This document shows, one piece after another, positions 9,733 to 18,239 of a stretch of 64,000 nucleotides of DNA. Position 1 is the stretch's first letter. Every line of letters starts with the position of its first letter. The notes below the pieces were generated by a model. That model searched no databases. It saw only the letters and a list, made by a program, of their open reading frames with translations, and was not told where the DNA came from. The position numbers were made by a program, and so were the translations under genes. This stretch comes from Anatilimnocola floriformis (GTDB lineage: Bacteria > Planctomycetota > Planctomycetia > Pirellulales > Pirellulaceae): positions 248,001 through 312,000 of the forward strand of contig NZ_JAMLFW010000001.1 of assembly GCF_024256385.1 (NCBI RefSeq). The letters run 5' to 3'.

Positions 9733-10154
9733 TGCGTTTTCAGCTCCTCATGTTGCTGTTAGCCGTAACCTGCATTGGTTGCGGTCGGTCCGACGTCGTG
9801 CCGGTGAGCGGCACGGTGGTGCGCGGCGGTCAGCCGGTGCCGAATGTTGTGGTCTGGTTCACCCCCGCCGAGGGGCGACCCAGTTGGGCGCTGACCGATA
9901 GCAACGGCCATTTCGAGCTGGAATACAACCGCGAGCACAAAGGCGCCAAAGTCGGCAAGCACGTGGTGACGGTCAAATACGACGCCAGGCCCGCCGATCC
10001 AGTCGAGGAGCAACTCATTCTGACGGGTAAAAAGGCGAGGCCGGTGCGGCCGCCAGGGATGGACGAAATCCTGGCCAAGTACGGCCCTGGCGTGTCGCAA
10101 CTGCAGATCGACGTATCACGCGCGGTAAAAGATCTCGAAGTGAAAGTTGACTGA
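9732..10154 (+). CDS. Small lipoprotein with carboxypeptidase-regulatory-like beta domain
   Basis: A 140-residue predicted lipoprotein: the leader [17 protein letters not shown] ends in a lipobox (lipidated Cys17). The body begins VPVSGTVVRGGQPVPNVVVWF and continues WALTDSNGHFEL, the pattern of a transthyretin-like/carboxypeptidase regulatory beta-sandwich. Such lipoproteins commonly follow DUF1559 genes in planctomycetes. The ATG shares its A with the stop of the DUF1559 gene, so co-translation is likely. Molecular role is unknown; a surface partner of the pseudopilin-like protein is an inference from linkage. Confidence 0.85.
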   Translation: MRFQLLMLLLAVTCIGCGRSDVVPVSGTVVRGGQPVPNVVVWFTPAEGRPSWALTDSNGHFELEYNREHKGAKVGKHVVTVKYDARPADPVEEQLILTGKKARPVRPPGMDEILAKYGPGVSQLQIDVSRAVKDLEVKVD

Positions 10155-10156
10155 GC

Positions 10157-10190
10157 GATTGCAGATTGAGCAACAACTCAATCTGCAATC
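10157..10190 (+). repeat. Inverted repeat B (GATTGCAGATTGAG arms), possible bidirectional terminator
   Basis: A perfect 14-bp inverted repeat, GATTGCAGATTGAG at 10157-10170 and CTCAATCTGCAATC at 10177-10190, with a 6-nt loop. It lies between two convergent genes. A related arm (GATCTGCCATCTGCAATC) follows directly to about 10210. The same sequence family recurs at 19721-19812. Confidence 0.8.
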
Positions 10191-10214
10191 TTCGATCTGC
10201 CATCTGCAATCAAT

Positions 10215-10760
10215 TTACTTCTTGCGGACCAGCTTCATCGTGCCGCACATTTCCTTGGCCGGCGCGCCGTCTTCCCAGCCGTTCCCTTCGATTTCGATGT
10301 GATCGGCATCGACGATCTTCAGCTTCGCGCCGTGCATGTGCTTGTCTTTCTTCACGTCGAGATTGCCGCCGCCGGCAAAGTCGAAGTTGATCTGGTCAGC
10401 CGGCGACTTGGGATCGGCTTTCATGCGAGGCTGATTGCCGATCACGCAGTAGTGCGTCATCACCAGATCGTTGCCGTCGACGGTGTAGACCGAGAGCATT
10501 TCCATCGGCTCGCCCGGAAAGATCGTTTCCTGCAGCGCACTGCCGCCGGCGGTGACCTTCATGACCGAGACCACCTTATCGGTCGGCTTGCCGTCTTTGT
10601 CGGCTTCGACCCAGGTGCCGACCAGCTTCTTCAGCTTTTCGAACTGCGCGTTCGAGGTCGTAGCCGCGGCGTGCTTGTGCCCCTCATGCTTGTCCTCGGC
10701 CCGCACCGAAACCGCGACCGCCGCGGCCAGCAAACCACCCACCAAAATTTGACGCAACAT
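10215..10760 (-). CDS. Secreted DUF1579-like protein of unknown function
   Basis: A 181-residue exported protein. The ATG at 10760 follows AGGAG with good spacing and starts a signal peptide (MLRQILVGGLLAAAVAVSVRA); the GTG 9 nt upstream is less likely. A His-rich segment (EDKHEGHKHAAA) follows, then FEKLKKLVGTWVEADKDGKP. That resembles the start of lipocalin-like DUF1579/heme-binding beta-barrel proteins, which open with F..L..L.G.W. The rest (PGEPMEMLSVYTVDGNDLVMTHYC) fits a small beta-barrel. The His cluster might bind metal (inference). Convergent with the preceding lipoprotein gene. Confidence 0.65.
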   Translation of the reverse strand: MLRQILVGGLLAAAVAVSVRAEDKHEGHKHAAATTSNAQFEKLKKLVGTWVEADKDGKPTDKVVSVMKVTAGGSALQETIFPGEPMEMLSVYTVDGNDLVMTHYCVIGNQPRMKADPKSPADQINFDFAGGGNLDVKKDKHMHGAKLKIVDADHIEIEGNGWEDGAPAKEMCGTMKLVRKK

Positions 10761-11056
10761 GTTGCCCACTCCTGCTTATCGAAAAATGAAAGAACTCTTC
10801 CCCCACCTACCAGTCGAACGACGGCAAGGTGGATCGACAAGATGGCCGAAGAATTTTCGAAATTCCTGCGAGCTTGCGGCGCAGGTAAGATCGCCACGTT
10901 TTGAGCTTTGTGCTCAGCAAGTGGCTCCGGTGGCTGCTGGCACGTTTTTTGAAAACGCGGCACGTCAATTGTCGATATCAAACGGACAGAGTCCCGGAGG
11001 GGCTTGCGACTGCATCAGGAGGATTGCTGCCATCCTACTGAACTGCCGTCCTGCCT

Positions 11057-12730
11057 ATGCTCGGTCCTGCCAACAGAGTATTTGCCCTTCTCCTATTGGG
11101 AAGCGGGTTCATTCTGTCTGGCTGTGTATCGCCGCGCGCGTTGACTCGCTGCGAAACGGTGCAACTCTTCACAGCCAATGCCGACGCGGTTGCCGTTCGT
11201 CCTCTTTCGCAATTCGTCGCCGAGCCTGCTGGTGACGGTCCTGTCGAAGCCTGCTTCTGGGAATGTGCCCGCCAATGGCAACAGTTGCCCGCTGCGGATG
11301 AGTCCGTGGGACGGGCCGTCGAGGCGAACTGCGAATCGTACAACGCCGCGGTGTGGCAGCTCTTCGCAACGGCCTGCCGCCAAGGGCGAATCAATCCAGT
11401 TCACGGGTTGGCAGTGCGGTGCGGAACAAAATCGTTCACAATCCCGATCGATTATTGTGGCTTCCCCTGGCAGCCGGATGACTTTGTCCGGATTCATCTG
11501 CCACCCACCGGAACCGATCCGTTGCTGCAACGGCGATATGAGTGCGCTGGCGTGGGTTGTCCGCTCGTGGTCGAGCGCGTGCGCCGCGAATGCAATCCGC
11601 TGGAAGCAAAATTCTTTCCCGAGAAGTCTTTCTTCGCGGCGACCTTGGTTCTGGAGTTTGAAGGCCCTGCTGCGAATGCCAAGCTGACGTTTTATGATCC
11701 GCTCAGCGTTCGCACTACCAAAACTGGACAGCCGCTCGCAAAGGATCTCACCGCGCCTCTGGCGATGACCTTGGAAGCGGCGCCGCGAACTTATTTCGCC
11801 GGCTTCATCGAGCCGGGCGGCGCGACGAACCAGCCGCGCTTGACCATGCTCGAGCCCTATCAGCCTGGAAAAACTCCGCTGGTGTTGATTCATGGTTTGT
11901 TCTCCGATCCGCAAAGTTGGGCGGACATGATCAACGACCTGCGGGCCGCGCCGGGATTTTCGCAGCGGCATCAGATTTGGGTTTTTCGCTACCCGACAGG
12001 CCGCGGCTTTCTGCAATCGGCGACGGCGCTGCGCACCGAAATGCGAGCGCTGGTGGCCGCGCTCGATCCTACGAAGAGCGATCCCGCCCTGCATCACATC
12101 GTGCTCGTGGGCCACAGCATGGGCGGGCTGATCGCCAAATTGCAAGTGACTCACTCTGCCGAACTGGTTTGGAACGAGCTCGCGAACCAGCCGCTCGAGA
12201 CCATCGCCACGTCGGAACAAGCCCGCGGCTTCTTGGCCGAGAACTGCTACTTCGATCCGTCGCCGAATGTCGACCGGGTTATTTTCATCGCCACGCCGCA
12301 CGCTGGCTCGGTGACATCGAGCGGCTTGGTCGGGCGTGGGGCTTCGATGCTCGTGGAAACAGCCCCCACGCAAGCAGCCATGCACCAACAACTCATCGAC
12401 GACAACCCCGGCACATTTAACCCGCAGTTCACCCGCCGGCTTCCCACGAGTATCGACATGCTCGAGCCGCAATCGCCGCTGCTCGACGTGATGCGACAGA
12501 TGCGCGTCAACCCATGCGTGAAGCTACACAATGTGATCGGCGCCGCAGTGCCATTGTCGCTCGATGGTCCGTCCGATGGCGTGGTCTCGGTGCGCAGCGC
12601 CAAGCATCCCGGTTGTCAAAGCGTCATCGCGTTCAACGCCATGCACTCGAAGGTGCACCGCGACCTGCGTACAAGCTGTGAAGTGCTGCGAATCCTGAAT
12701 ACAACTACGGCGCAGCAGCCGTTGCCGTGA
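11057..12730 (+). CDS. Lipoprotein with alpha/beta-hydrolase (lipase/PGAP1-like) domain
   Basis: A 557-residue predicted lipoprotein with a leader ending FILSGC (Cys23). The N-terminal half up to about residue 260 has no motif I recognise. The C-terminal half is a lipase-type alpha/beta-hydrolase: LVLIHGLFSDPQSWADM marks the oxyanion strand, and VLVGHSMGGLIAKLQV carries the nucleophile Ser354 in G-H-S-M-G. A late DGVVSVRSAKHPG segment and AMHSKVHRD supply plausible Asp and His. It is likely an outer-membrane or periplasmic lipase/esterase; the substrate is unknown. Its last 26 nt overlap the end of the convergent lipoprotein gene. Confidence 0.8.
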   Translation: MLGPANRVFALLLLGSGFILSGCVSPRALTRCETVQLFTANADAVAVRPLSQFVAEPAGDGPVEACFWECARQWQQLPAADESVGRAVEANCESYNAAVWQLFATACRQGRINPVHGLAVRCGTKSFTIPIDYCGFPWQPDDFVRIHLPPTGTDPLLQRRYECAGVGCPLVVERVRRECNPLEAKFFPEKSFFAATLVLEFEGPAANAKLTFYDPLSVRTTKTGQPLAKDLTAPLAMTLEAAPRTYFAGFIEPGGATNQPRLTMLEPYQPGKTPLVLIHGLFSDPQSWADMINDLRAAPGFSQRHQIWVFRYPTGRGFLQSATALRTEMRALVAALDPTKSDPALHHIVLVGHSMGGLIAKLQVTHSAELVWNELANQPLETIATSEQARGFLAENCYFDPSPNVDRVIFIATPHAGSVTSSGLVGRGASMLVETAPTQAAMHQQLIDDNPGTFNPQFTRRLPTSIDMLEPQSPLLDVMRQMRVNPCVKLHNVIGAAVPLSLDGPSDGVVSVRSAKHPGCQSVIAFNAMHSKVHRDLRTSCEVLRILNTTTAQQPLP

Positions 12731-13199
12731 ATAGCGGTAGGTCGATGAGATTCTGGCCCGCTTTGATTTCTGCGCTCAATCCACTGGCCCCCAGCTGCTG
12801 GTATTTTTCGGGAACAAGCTTCGGCTGCGACGCCGCGGATTTTGCCAGTTGCTTGAAATACTCGTCGGGAGCGGGCACGCCGACCGCAGGCCTATTCGGC
12901 GCAGTGCTCGCGCTCGTCGCGGCAGGCTGACTCACGGTGACTTGATTCAGGCCGAGGTACGCGCCGTCATTTTCGGCGATCGTCGTCAACGCGAATTTGC
13001 CGTCGGCGTCTGTTTGTCCGAACGACCATTTGGGCGAACCTTCGCGCATGAAGCACACCGTCGCGCCGGCCAGCGGTTGACCGTCGAGCGTTACGCGGCC
13101 GGTGACCGGCGCCAGCGGAGCGCCTTTGCTGCCGCAGCCCAAGACGCCGACGACGATCAACGTTGCCAAAGCCAGAGCGATACCGGAAATGCGATTCAT
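12705..13199 (-). CDS. Small lipoprotein, carboxypeptidase-regulatory-like
   Basis: A 164-residue lipoprotein; the ATG at 13199 gives the leader MNRISGIALALATLIVVGVLG with lipidated Cys22. The body APVTGRVTLDGQPLAGATVC and SFGQTDADGKFALTT is the same transthyretin-like beta domain as the protein at 9732-10154. The far C-terminus PEKYQQLGASGLSAEIKAGQN is typical of planctomycete members. It directly follows the DUF1559 gene at 13220-14155 (20-nt gap), mirroring the pair at 8.8-10.2 kb, so this DUF1559-lipoprotein module occurs twice in 5 kb. Ends of this gene and the convergent lipase-like gene overlap. Confidence 0.85.
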   Translation of the reverse strand: MNRISGIALALATLIVVGVLGCGSKGAPLAPVTGRVTLDGQPLAGATVCFMREGSPKWSFGQTDADGKFALTTIAENDGAYLGLNQVTVSQPAATSASTAPNRPAVGVPAPDEYFKQLAKSAASQPKLVPEKYQQLGASGLSAEIKAGQNLIDLPLFTATAAAP

Positions 13200-13219
13200 G
13201 CGAACCTTGTCGGCGATTC

Positions 13220-14155
13220 TCAGTAGGCGGTGACGACCTGGCCATCGCTGCGACAGCCTAGTCGTTGGTAGTTGAGGTATTCGATGCTGTCGTTCAGAAA
13301 GTGCACCGAGCCGTCGGCGAACACAAATTGAACTCCCCCCGGGTGCTGCGATTTGAAGCCCATGTCGGTACTCCAGTTCGACCAACCGTTGCACCCAGAA
13401 CCGGTGTTACCCGGCCCTTCGTTGGGACAGGTGGGATAGTTCAACGGCGCCGCGGTGCTCACAAACCATTGCTGCCCGTTCCACCACGGCAGTTGAAGGT
13501 GCGTGCTGCAACCCGGTCGGACTTCGCCCATCGCAATCACATTCGAAGTGCCGTCGGTGATTTCCTTGAGCGCGGCCGCCCACGGATAGCGCGAGAAGAG
13601 CCCAGAGATTTGCGTGCTGTCGGTCGCGTTGCCATCCGCCGAGGGGCCGGTGCCGAAAACATTTCCTGGATAGATCGAACAGTTCGGAGTGTTCCGCTGC
13701 TGCGAGCCTTGGCTGGGAGCGTAGGTGACCACTGCTGAGCCCGTCGAATTGAGCGGGCGCGACGTATCGGTGGGACAACGGAACAACGGGAGCACCATCT
13801 TTTTCAAGACGGCATCGGCATCGATCTGCGCGACCACGTCCCCCTGCATATCCAGCTTGTCGTAGAAATTGTTCCCTTCGCAAAACTGCAGCAGCTTGAC
13901 GTGCATCGGACCTTTGCGATTGGCAGCCGCGGGGTACCACGCCGAATTCAGCGGCAAGCGTTCGTGGACGTCGTGATAGTTGTGCAGCGCGAGCCCAAAT
14001 TGCTTCAGGTTGTTCGCGCACTTGATCCGCCGAGCGGCTTCGCGAGCCGCCTGCACGGCTGGCAGCAAGAGGGCGACCAACACTCCGATGATCGCGATCA
14101 CGACCAACAATTCGACGAGCGTGAAAGCCGGTTTCTTACCAGATCGGTGCTGCAT
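13220..14155 (-). CDS. DUF1559 family type II pseudopilin-like protein
   Basis: A 311-residue DUF1559 protein. The ATG at 14155 gives a prepilin-like start: MQHRSGKKPA, then [40 protein letters not shown] and LHNYHDVHERLP follow, then the Asp-Gly-Thr-Ser-Asn motif (EITDGTSNVIAMGEV) and a C-terminal HPGGVQFVFADGSVHF signature. Envelope or pseudopilus role is inferred from the family. It heads a two-gene unit with the lipoprotein at 12705-13199. Confidence 0.9.
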   Translation of the reverse strand: MQHRSGKKPAFTLVELLVVIAIIGVLVALLLPAVQAAREAARRIKCANNLKQFGLALHNYHDVHERLPLNSAWYPAAANRKGPMHVKLLQFCEGNNFYDKLDMQGDVVAQIDADAVLKKMVLPLFRCPTDTSRPLNSTGSAVVTYAPSQGSQQRNTPNCSIYPGNVFGTGPSADGNATDSTQISGLFSRYPWAAALKEITDGTSNVIAMGEVRPGCSTHLQLPWWNGQQWFVSTAAPLNYPTCPNEGPGNTGSGCNGWSNWSTDMGFKSQHPGGVQFVFADGSVHFLNDSIEYLNYQRLGCRSDGQVVTAY

Positions 14156-14252
14156 CTCAATGAATCCCCAGGCACGCAGAGAACGTCGAAAACGTCCGCG
14201 GAGAGAGCAGACTGCAGAGGTGCGATCAGATTGATCGGGCGGGATTGATTTG

Positions 14253-14654
14253 TCAAGCCTCAGTCGCGGGCTTGCTGCCAGCGTCATGCGAACTTCCACT
14301 TCGCACAAAGCGAATGCTGTTGCCATCCGCATCCTTGACGTACATCTCGCGATTACCCCAGGTCTGGTCGGTCGGTTCGAGAGCGATCGGCACACCCCTC
14401 GCGACGAATTCCGCATGCAGAGCGTCGACATCGGTGACGAGAAAATTGATCACACCACCGGCCACGCCATCGCCGGAGAAAGATGATAAGTGCAGCACGA
14501 CTCCATCGCGAACCAAGCCCAGGTAACAGGGATCGGCTCGCAACTCATCAGGGCGATAAGCGAACGTCTGCCGAAATCCGAGACCAGCGCAGTAAAACTG
14601 CTCGGCAGCAATCGAGCTCGACACGTGCAGCACGGGGATCGCTAACTTCAGCAT
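14253..14654 (-). CDS. Glyoxalase/bleomycin-resistance (VOC) superfamily protein
   Basis: A 133-residue single VOC domain: AIPVLHVSSSIAAEQFYCA at the start, GLGFRQTFAYR, then GVINFLVTDVDALHAEFVARG and REMYVKDADGNSIRFV. This is the paired beta-alpha-beta-beta-beta pattern of the glyoxalase/bleomycin-resistance/dioxygenase fold. Substrate cannot be assigned. Its ATG overlaps the 3' end of the upstream frameshifted gene by a few nucleotides (14648-14654), so the two were probably co-transcribed. Confidence 0.85.
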   Translation of the reverse strand: MLKLAIPVLHVSSSIAAEQFYCAGLGFRQTFAYRPDELRADPCYLGLVRDGVVLHLSSFSGDGVAGGVINFLVTDVDALHAEFVARGVPIALEPTDQTWGNREMYVKDADGNSIRFVRSGSSHDAGSKPATEA

Positions 14655-15234
14655 TCAGTGCCTCGGTTTACCTTTCTGCGCGCCGCAACAATTCTCGCCA
14701 CCCGCCCCCGGTTCCAGCGCTGCGTGATCAGCGGATAGAAATGAACCAAGAGCGTGATGATCGCAAAAGTGAACCCAACTCTCGCGTGACCAGTCGCTGC
14801 GTATCCGAGCGCCAAAGCGAGTGTGATGACGCCCCCAACCAGATGCGCGCCTTCGGCAAAGTTCACTGCCGGAGCAAGTTCTCGAGATCCGCCTGGCGAG
14901 TCATCCTCACGGCAGGGTTGAGCCAAGCAAGTGGTGTCTTTCGCAATAACCAGCGAAACGCCTCGACACCGGCGTAGCGATAGATTCCCCCTTCACGCTC
15001 CCACCAGGCAAAACGAAATCGCCAGGGATCCAGCCGCAGCAAAAAACTTTGCGTGGCGAGCCCGACGAACCCACCGATCACCCAAGTCAGCGAGAAAGCA
15101 AAAATAACCGGATGCCTGTCGACATCGGGCACTGCGACAACCATCCCCACCATTGCCAGGATGGATAAAACGCCCGCCGTCAACAACCACCTGGCGTGCG
15201 ATCTGGAATCGATCGTCGTACGCCAAGCGTTCAT
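14648..15234 (-). pseudogene. CrtO-like (diaponeurosporenoate acyltransferase family) membrane protein, split by frameshift
   Basis: Two overlapping minus-strand ORFs (15234-14863 and 14926-14648) look like halves of one protein of about 195 residues. The first has two membrane segments (LLTAGVLSILAMVGMVV; VIFAFSLTWVIGGFVGL), then WWEREGGIYRYAGVEAFRWL and a stop. The second frame has NFAEGAHLVGGV, another membrane helix and LLVHFYPLITQRWNRGRVAR. ERE...YR.AGV..F, AE..H and YP...QR.NR are features I associate with CrtO-type acyltransferases. Supplying one A before TGA near 14865 (CAG-ATG-AAC) joins the halves as ...LLRQ-M-NFAEGAH. So a 1-bp deletion or sequencing error is likely. The family call is by eye. 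Confidence 0.55.
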
Positions 15235-15276
15235 GTTTCGTTGGCTTCTAAAGAGGGAGTCACCGCTACAACGCTG

Positions 15277-15507
15277 CTATTGAGCAGTGTAATCGGTCCT
15301 CTCCTTTTCGATCACCGATACGCCATTTACTGCCTCCAGGCTTTCCAGGGCCGTGGCTGGCGCCTTGCCACTGAGCACACCGATATCATCTAGAGTCTCG
15401 GTGAGAACAAAGCCCTTCGCCTTGAGCTTGGTGGCCACGGCGGACAACTTGCTCTTGTGCGAATCTTCGACCAGGACATTGATATTAATCAAACTAGGCT
15501 TGGCCAT
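15277..15507 (-). CDS. Small I9-inhibitor-like / protease-prosegment-like protein
   Basis: A 76-residue protein: ININVLVEDSHKSKLSAVAT, KLKAKGFVLTETLDDIGVLS, then GVSVIEKERTDYTAQ. This beta-alpha-beta-beta-alpha-beta pattern resembles the ferredoxin-like fold of subtilisin propeptides (inhibitor I9) and small proteins often mislabelled ketohydroxyglutarate aldolase. The ATG at 15507 has AGGAG 8 nt upstream. It lies 78 nt downstream of the subtilase gene on the same strand, so a role as intermolecular chaperone or inhibitor of that protease is likely (inference). It is far too short to be an aldolase. Confidence 0.65.
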   Translation of the reverse strand: MAKPSLININVLVEDSHKSKLSAVATKLKAKGFVLTETLDDIGVLSGKAPATALESLEAVNGVSVIEKERTDYTAQ

Positions 15508-15585
15508 GGATTGGTCTCCTTATACGACCAATCCTATCATACCGCGCCGAGAATGAACGTGCTGGCCGGCGTTACAACAGTCACA

Positions 15586-17064
15586 CTAGAATTGCGGCGC
15601 CTGAACGAGCCCGACACCCACATCGCGAGACGAAATCGACAGTCGCCGAGCATTGCTCAGCAGCAGTTGCCATAGCGCGAGCGCGGGAGTGTTCGGACGA
15701 GCTTCCAGCCACATCGCCGCGATTCCCGCGACGTGAGGCGTCGCCATGCTGGTGCCCGAAATCGTGTGATAACGAGCAGGCCAGGGTCGGCCACCACCGG
15801 CGGGTTGCACGTTCGCGGGAAACGGCGTCGGTACCGAGGAGAAGACGGCGCCACCGGGACCCGCCAGATCGACGCCACCGCCACCACTTACTGGGTTGAT
15901 CGTGCCGTTGGAAAACGCGGACACTGCCAAATTGGAATCGAGCGAAGCAACTGCCATGATCGATGGACAGTTGGCTGGCCGACCGACGGGCCGCGGCGGG
16001 TTCAGCCGCAGGCCGGTCGATAAACTGCGACTATCGTTTCCTGCCGCCGCAATAATCAACGTCCCCGGGTTCGAGTTCAGCGCGCGCTGGGCGATGTTCT
16101 CATACAAGGGCGAAAAGCTCTCACCAGGCTGCACGGGTGAACCAAGCGACATGGAGATGATGCGGCAGTTGTTCGCGATGGCCCAGTTGATGCCAGCGAG
16201 AATGCCGTTATCTGCACCCGATCCTTGATTGCTCAAGACCTTGCCGACAAAAATCGAACCGCCAAAAGAGCAGCCGTAGCGGCGCACGCCTCCTGCCGGT
16301 TGTTGGGGCCCGAGCGCCGTGCCGATGCAATGGGTCCCGTGCCCGTTGAAGTCGTCCACCGCCTGGCCGGAAATAAAGGATCTACTGGTGACGCTTCGGC
16401 CTACAAAGTCGGGATGATCGAGATCAAACCCAGTATCGAGCACCGCAACGCGAATGTTTCGGCCGGCAAATCGCGAGGTATTCACGCGTGTAGCCTGCAG
16501 GCCCCAGGTGAATTGGGCGTTGTCGGCCGCTTGAATGGACGCCTCGAGTTCCGAGATCGCATCTGTCGGCTGCTGCGATCGCAGCTGATCGTAAAGATGA
16601 TTCACCGCATCCCGATATCCCTTTAAATACTCAAAGGGAAACGCTGGCTCATTTAACGCATACATGATGCGCTCGGGTTCGACCGCAAGAATGTCGTTAT
16701 TGCCTTCATCATCAGCCGCAGCGCGCAGATCGCCGGCCTGACGCGGATCAACGTCGACTACCGCGACCTTGATTTCATCCAGGTACAAAATATCTGCCTG
16801 ATCGGCCTGCTCCATATCGACCGCGCTGTTGGCAAAGCTCGACGCGCTGCACACATCCGAAGCACCGCAGGCCGACTTGATGGCTTCCGTAGCCTTCTTT
16901 TCGCTCACATCTGCGCGGAGTAGCACCAGGTATTTCCCCGTATATTCCCCTGCCGTCGCATCGCCCACCATCGAGGAATCGGAGCCCTCTGGGGGAAGAA
17001 CTGGCGCCGCCGGCGGCGGATTGCCCTGGGGACGAGTACGTCCACGACCACGAGTCTTAGCCAT
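15586..17064 (-). CDS. S8 family serine peptidase (subtilase) without signal peptide
   Basis: A 492-residue subtilase. The ATG at 17064 follows GAGGAGA; an upstream in-frame TTG is less likely. The N-terminus (MAKTRGRGRTRPQGN) is basic and Pro-rich, with no signal peptide. Residues about 40-135 may be an embedded prosegment (GKYLVLLRADVSEKKATEAI). The catalytic domain has Asp210 (AVLDTGFDLDHPDF), His245 (NGHGTHCIGT), oxyanion Asn343 (AAAGND) and Ser439 (GTSMATPHVAG), so the triad is complete. It extends into the Ser-containing C-terminal lobe and ends shortly after, without a sorting domain. Lack of a leader suggests cytoplasmic action or non-classical export. The small I9-like gene follows. 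Confidence 0.9.
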   Translation of the reverse strand: MAKTRGRGRTRPQGNPPPAAPVLPPEGSDSSMVGDATAGEYTGKYLVLLRADVSEKKATEAIKSACGASDVCSASSFANSAVDMEQADQADILYLDEIKVAVVDVDPRQAGDLRAAADDEGNNDILAVEPERIMYALNEPAFPFEYLKGYRDAVNHLYDQLRSQQPTDAISELEASIQAADNAQFTWGLQATRVNTSRFAGRNIRVAVLDTGFDLDHPDFVGRSVTSRSFISGQAVDDFNGHGTHCIGTALGPQQPAGGVRRYGCSFGGSIFVGKVLSNQGSGADNGILAGINWAIANNCRIISMSLGSPVQPGESFSPLYENIAQRALNSNPGTLIIAAAGNDSRSLSTGLRLNPPRPVGRPANCPSIMAVASLDSNLAVSAFSNGTINPVSGGGGVDLAGPGGAVFSSVPTPFPANVQPAGGGRPWPARYHTISGTSMATPHVAGIAAMWLEARPNTPALALWQLLLSNARRLSISSRDVGVGLVQAPQF

Positions 17065-17497
17065 CAGCAAATCTCCTCAAATGAAGCCTGCCAAGTTGGA
17101 GCAAAACTGCCAAACATGCCTGAAGAATGCCAATTCCCTTTAGCCAGGTACTCCCGACTTATTGCCGTCTAATGCCCCACCAATCCGTGGTGATAGCCGC
17201 CGCATTGTATGTAGTGTCAATGAGCGGTCAACTAATACTGAAAAATTAACAGATGACTAACATTGCATTTTGTTATACGTCTCAACATGAATCGGTGACA
17301 AAACATGTCATATTGCTATTAGATACTTGGTCTTCTTAAATACGCGTAGCGAAGACTGGCTGTGCCGGGAGTCGAACAGCGGCTCGTGCTTCGTCCATAC
17401 ATTTATTAGACGCACTACGCCGGACAACTTTGGTCAACCGCGCATCGCATTTCGCTTCTGTCACGACCTTGCGTGATCTTGCGTTCGGCGCAACCTC
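17065..17497. other. AT-rich intergenic gap with a tRNA-3'-end-like fragment
   Basis: This 433-nt gap is visibly lower in G+C than its surroundings (especially 17200-17345). It must hold the subtilase promoter (minus strand). At 17357-17376 the minus strand reads TTCGACTCCCGGCACAGCCA, which resembles positions 54-73 of a tRNA. No 5' half of a tRNA is present around it. A short palindrome, TGACA-AAACA-TGTCA, lies at 17296-17310. No ORF is supported here. Confidence 0.4.
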
Positions 17498-18067
17498 TTA
17501 CGTATAGCGAAACGTAGGGTACATCTTCTTCAGCGCCTGACCGTGGGCTTTCATTTCGGCGGTCGTTGGTAGGCGAATGGCTGCTGCTCGCACTTCACCA
17601 TCGGCCATGCGGTCGTAGCCCCAGAAGATCGCTACGAGGTGGTGGACGTGTTTGTCGGTCACTTCGGTGAGCGCCAGAATGAATTGCGTCCATACTCGCC
17701 CTTTGTCCGGCTTCGGATTCTGGGGTTCGTCCGAAAATCCGGGCCCACTCCCATTTTTCAGATCGTCTGCGGTCCAATAGAAGGGCAGAAGGTCGTCGGC
17801 TTTGCAGGTGCCCGGCATCGTGGGCAGATCAAACTTGTGCAGGCTGGGCGTGCCATAGCCGAATGGGTCCACAATCGTTTGCTGCTTGCAAACCTTGGCG
17901 AAGACATTGTTGCTCGTGAACGTCTGCACCCACTGAATCTGCTTGCCGGCGACGACGGGCACATTGTGCTCGACGTTGATCTTCATGCCGGTCTTCGTTC
18001 TCTCATAACGCGTGACCTGAATCTGCTTCCCCTTGTGATCCCCTTTCGCGATTTTGAAAGTGCGCAC
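17498..18067 (-). CDS. Hypothetical protein
   Basis: A 189-residue protein with no signal peptide or membrane helix. It starts MRTFKIAKGDHKGKQIQVTR and is rich in beta-prone and aromatic segments (KQIQWVQTFTSNNVF; PFYWTADDL; HHLVAIFWGYD). The C-terminal part (VRAAAIRLPTTAEMKAHGQA) is helical. I do not recognise the family. It stands alone between the AT-rich gap and the divergent zinc-ribbon gene. The plus-strand ORF over it is less protein-like. Confidence 0.6.
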   Translation of the reverse strand: MRTFKIAKGDHKGKQIQVTRYERTKTGMKINVEHNVPVVAGKQIQWVQTFTSNNVFAKVCKQQTIVDPFGYGTPSLHKFDLPTMPGTCKADDLLPFYWTADDLKNGSGPGFSDEPQNPKPDKGRVWTQFILALTEVTDKHVHHLVAIFWGYDRMADGEVRAAAIRLPTTAEMKAHGQALKKMYPTFRYT

Positions 18068-18239
18068 GACGACACTCCTCTCACCAAAGAATGCGGAGAA
18101 ACAGCTAGCCCAGGGGCACCGGTCTACCTAGCGCAGAAAGCTGGGAAATGTTACATCCGGCCGGCGAAATGGTACGATCTTTACCGGCCAGGCGGCCTGC
18201 AAAGCCATTTCCTCCACCTCGCGCCATCGGACCTCTCTC

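Noticed and set aside
10936-10952. Sigma-54-like CTGGCACGTTTTTTGAA before the lipase-like gene
   Set aside because: The essential -12 GC reads GA, so it is unlikely to be functional.
15277-15507. Aldolase annotation for the 76-residue protein
   Set aside because: Far too short for an aldolase; the pattern is that of I9-like ferredoxin folds.
17341-17440. Complete tRNA gene
   Set aside because: Only a 3'-end-like segment is present; no acceptor 5' strand or anticodon arm can be folded.
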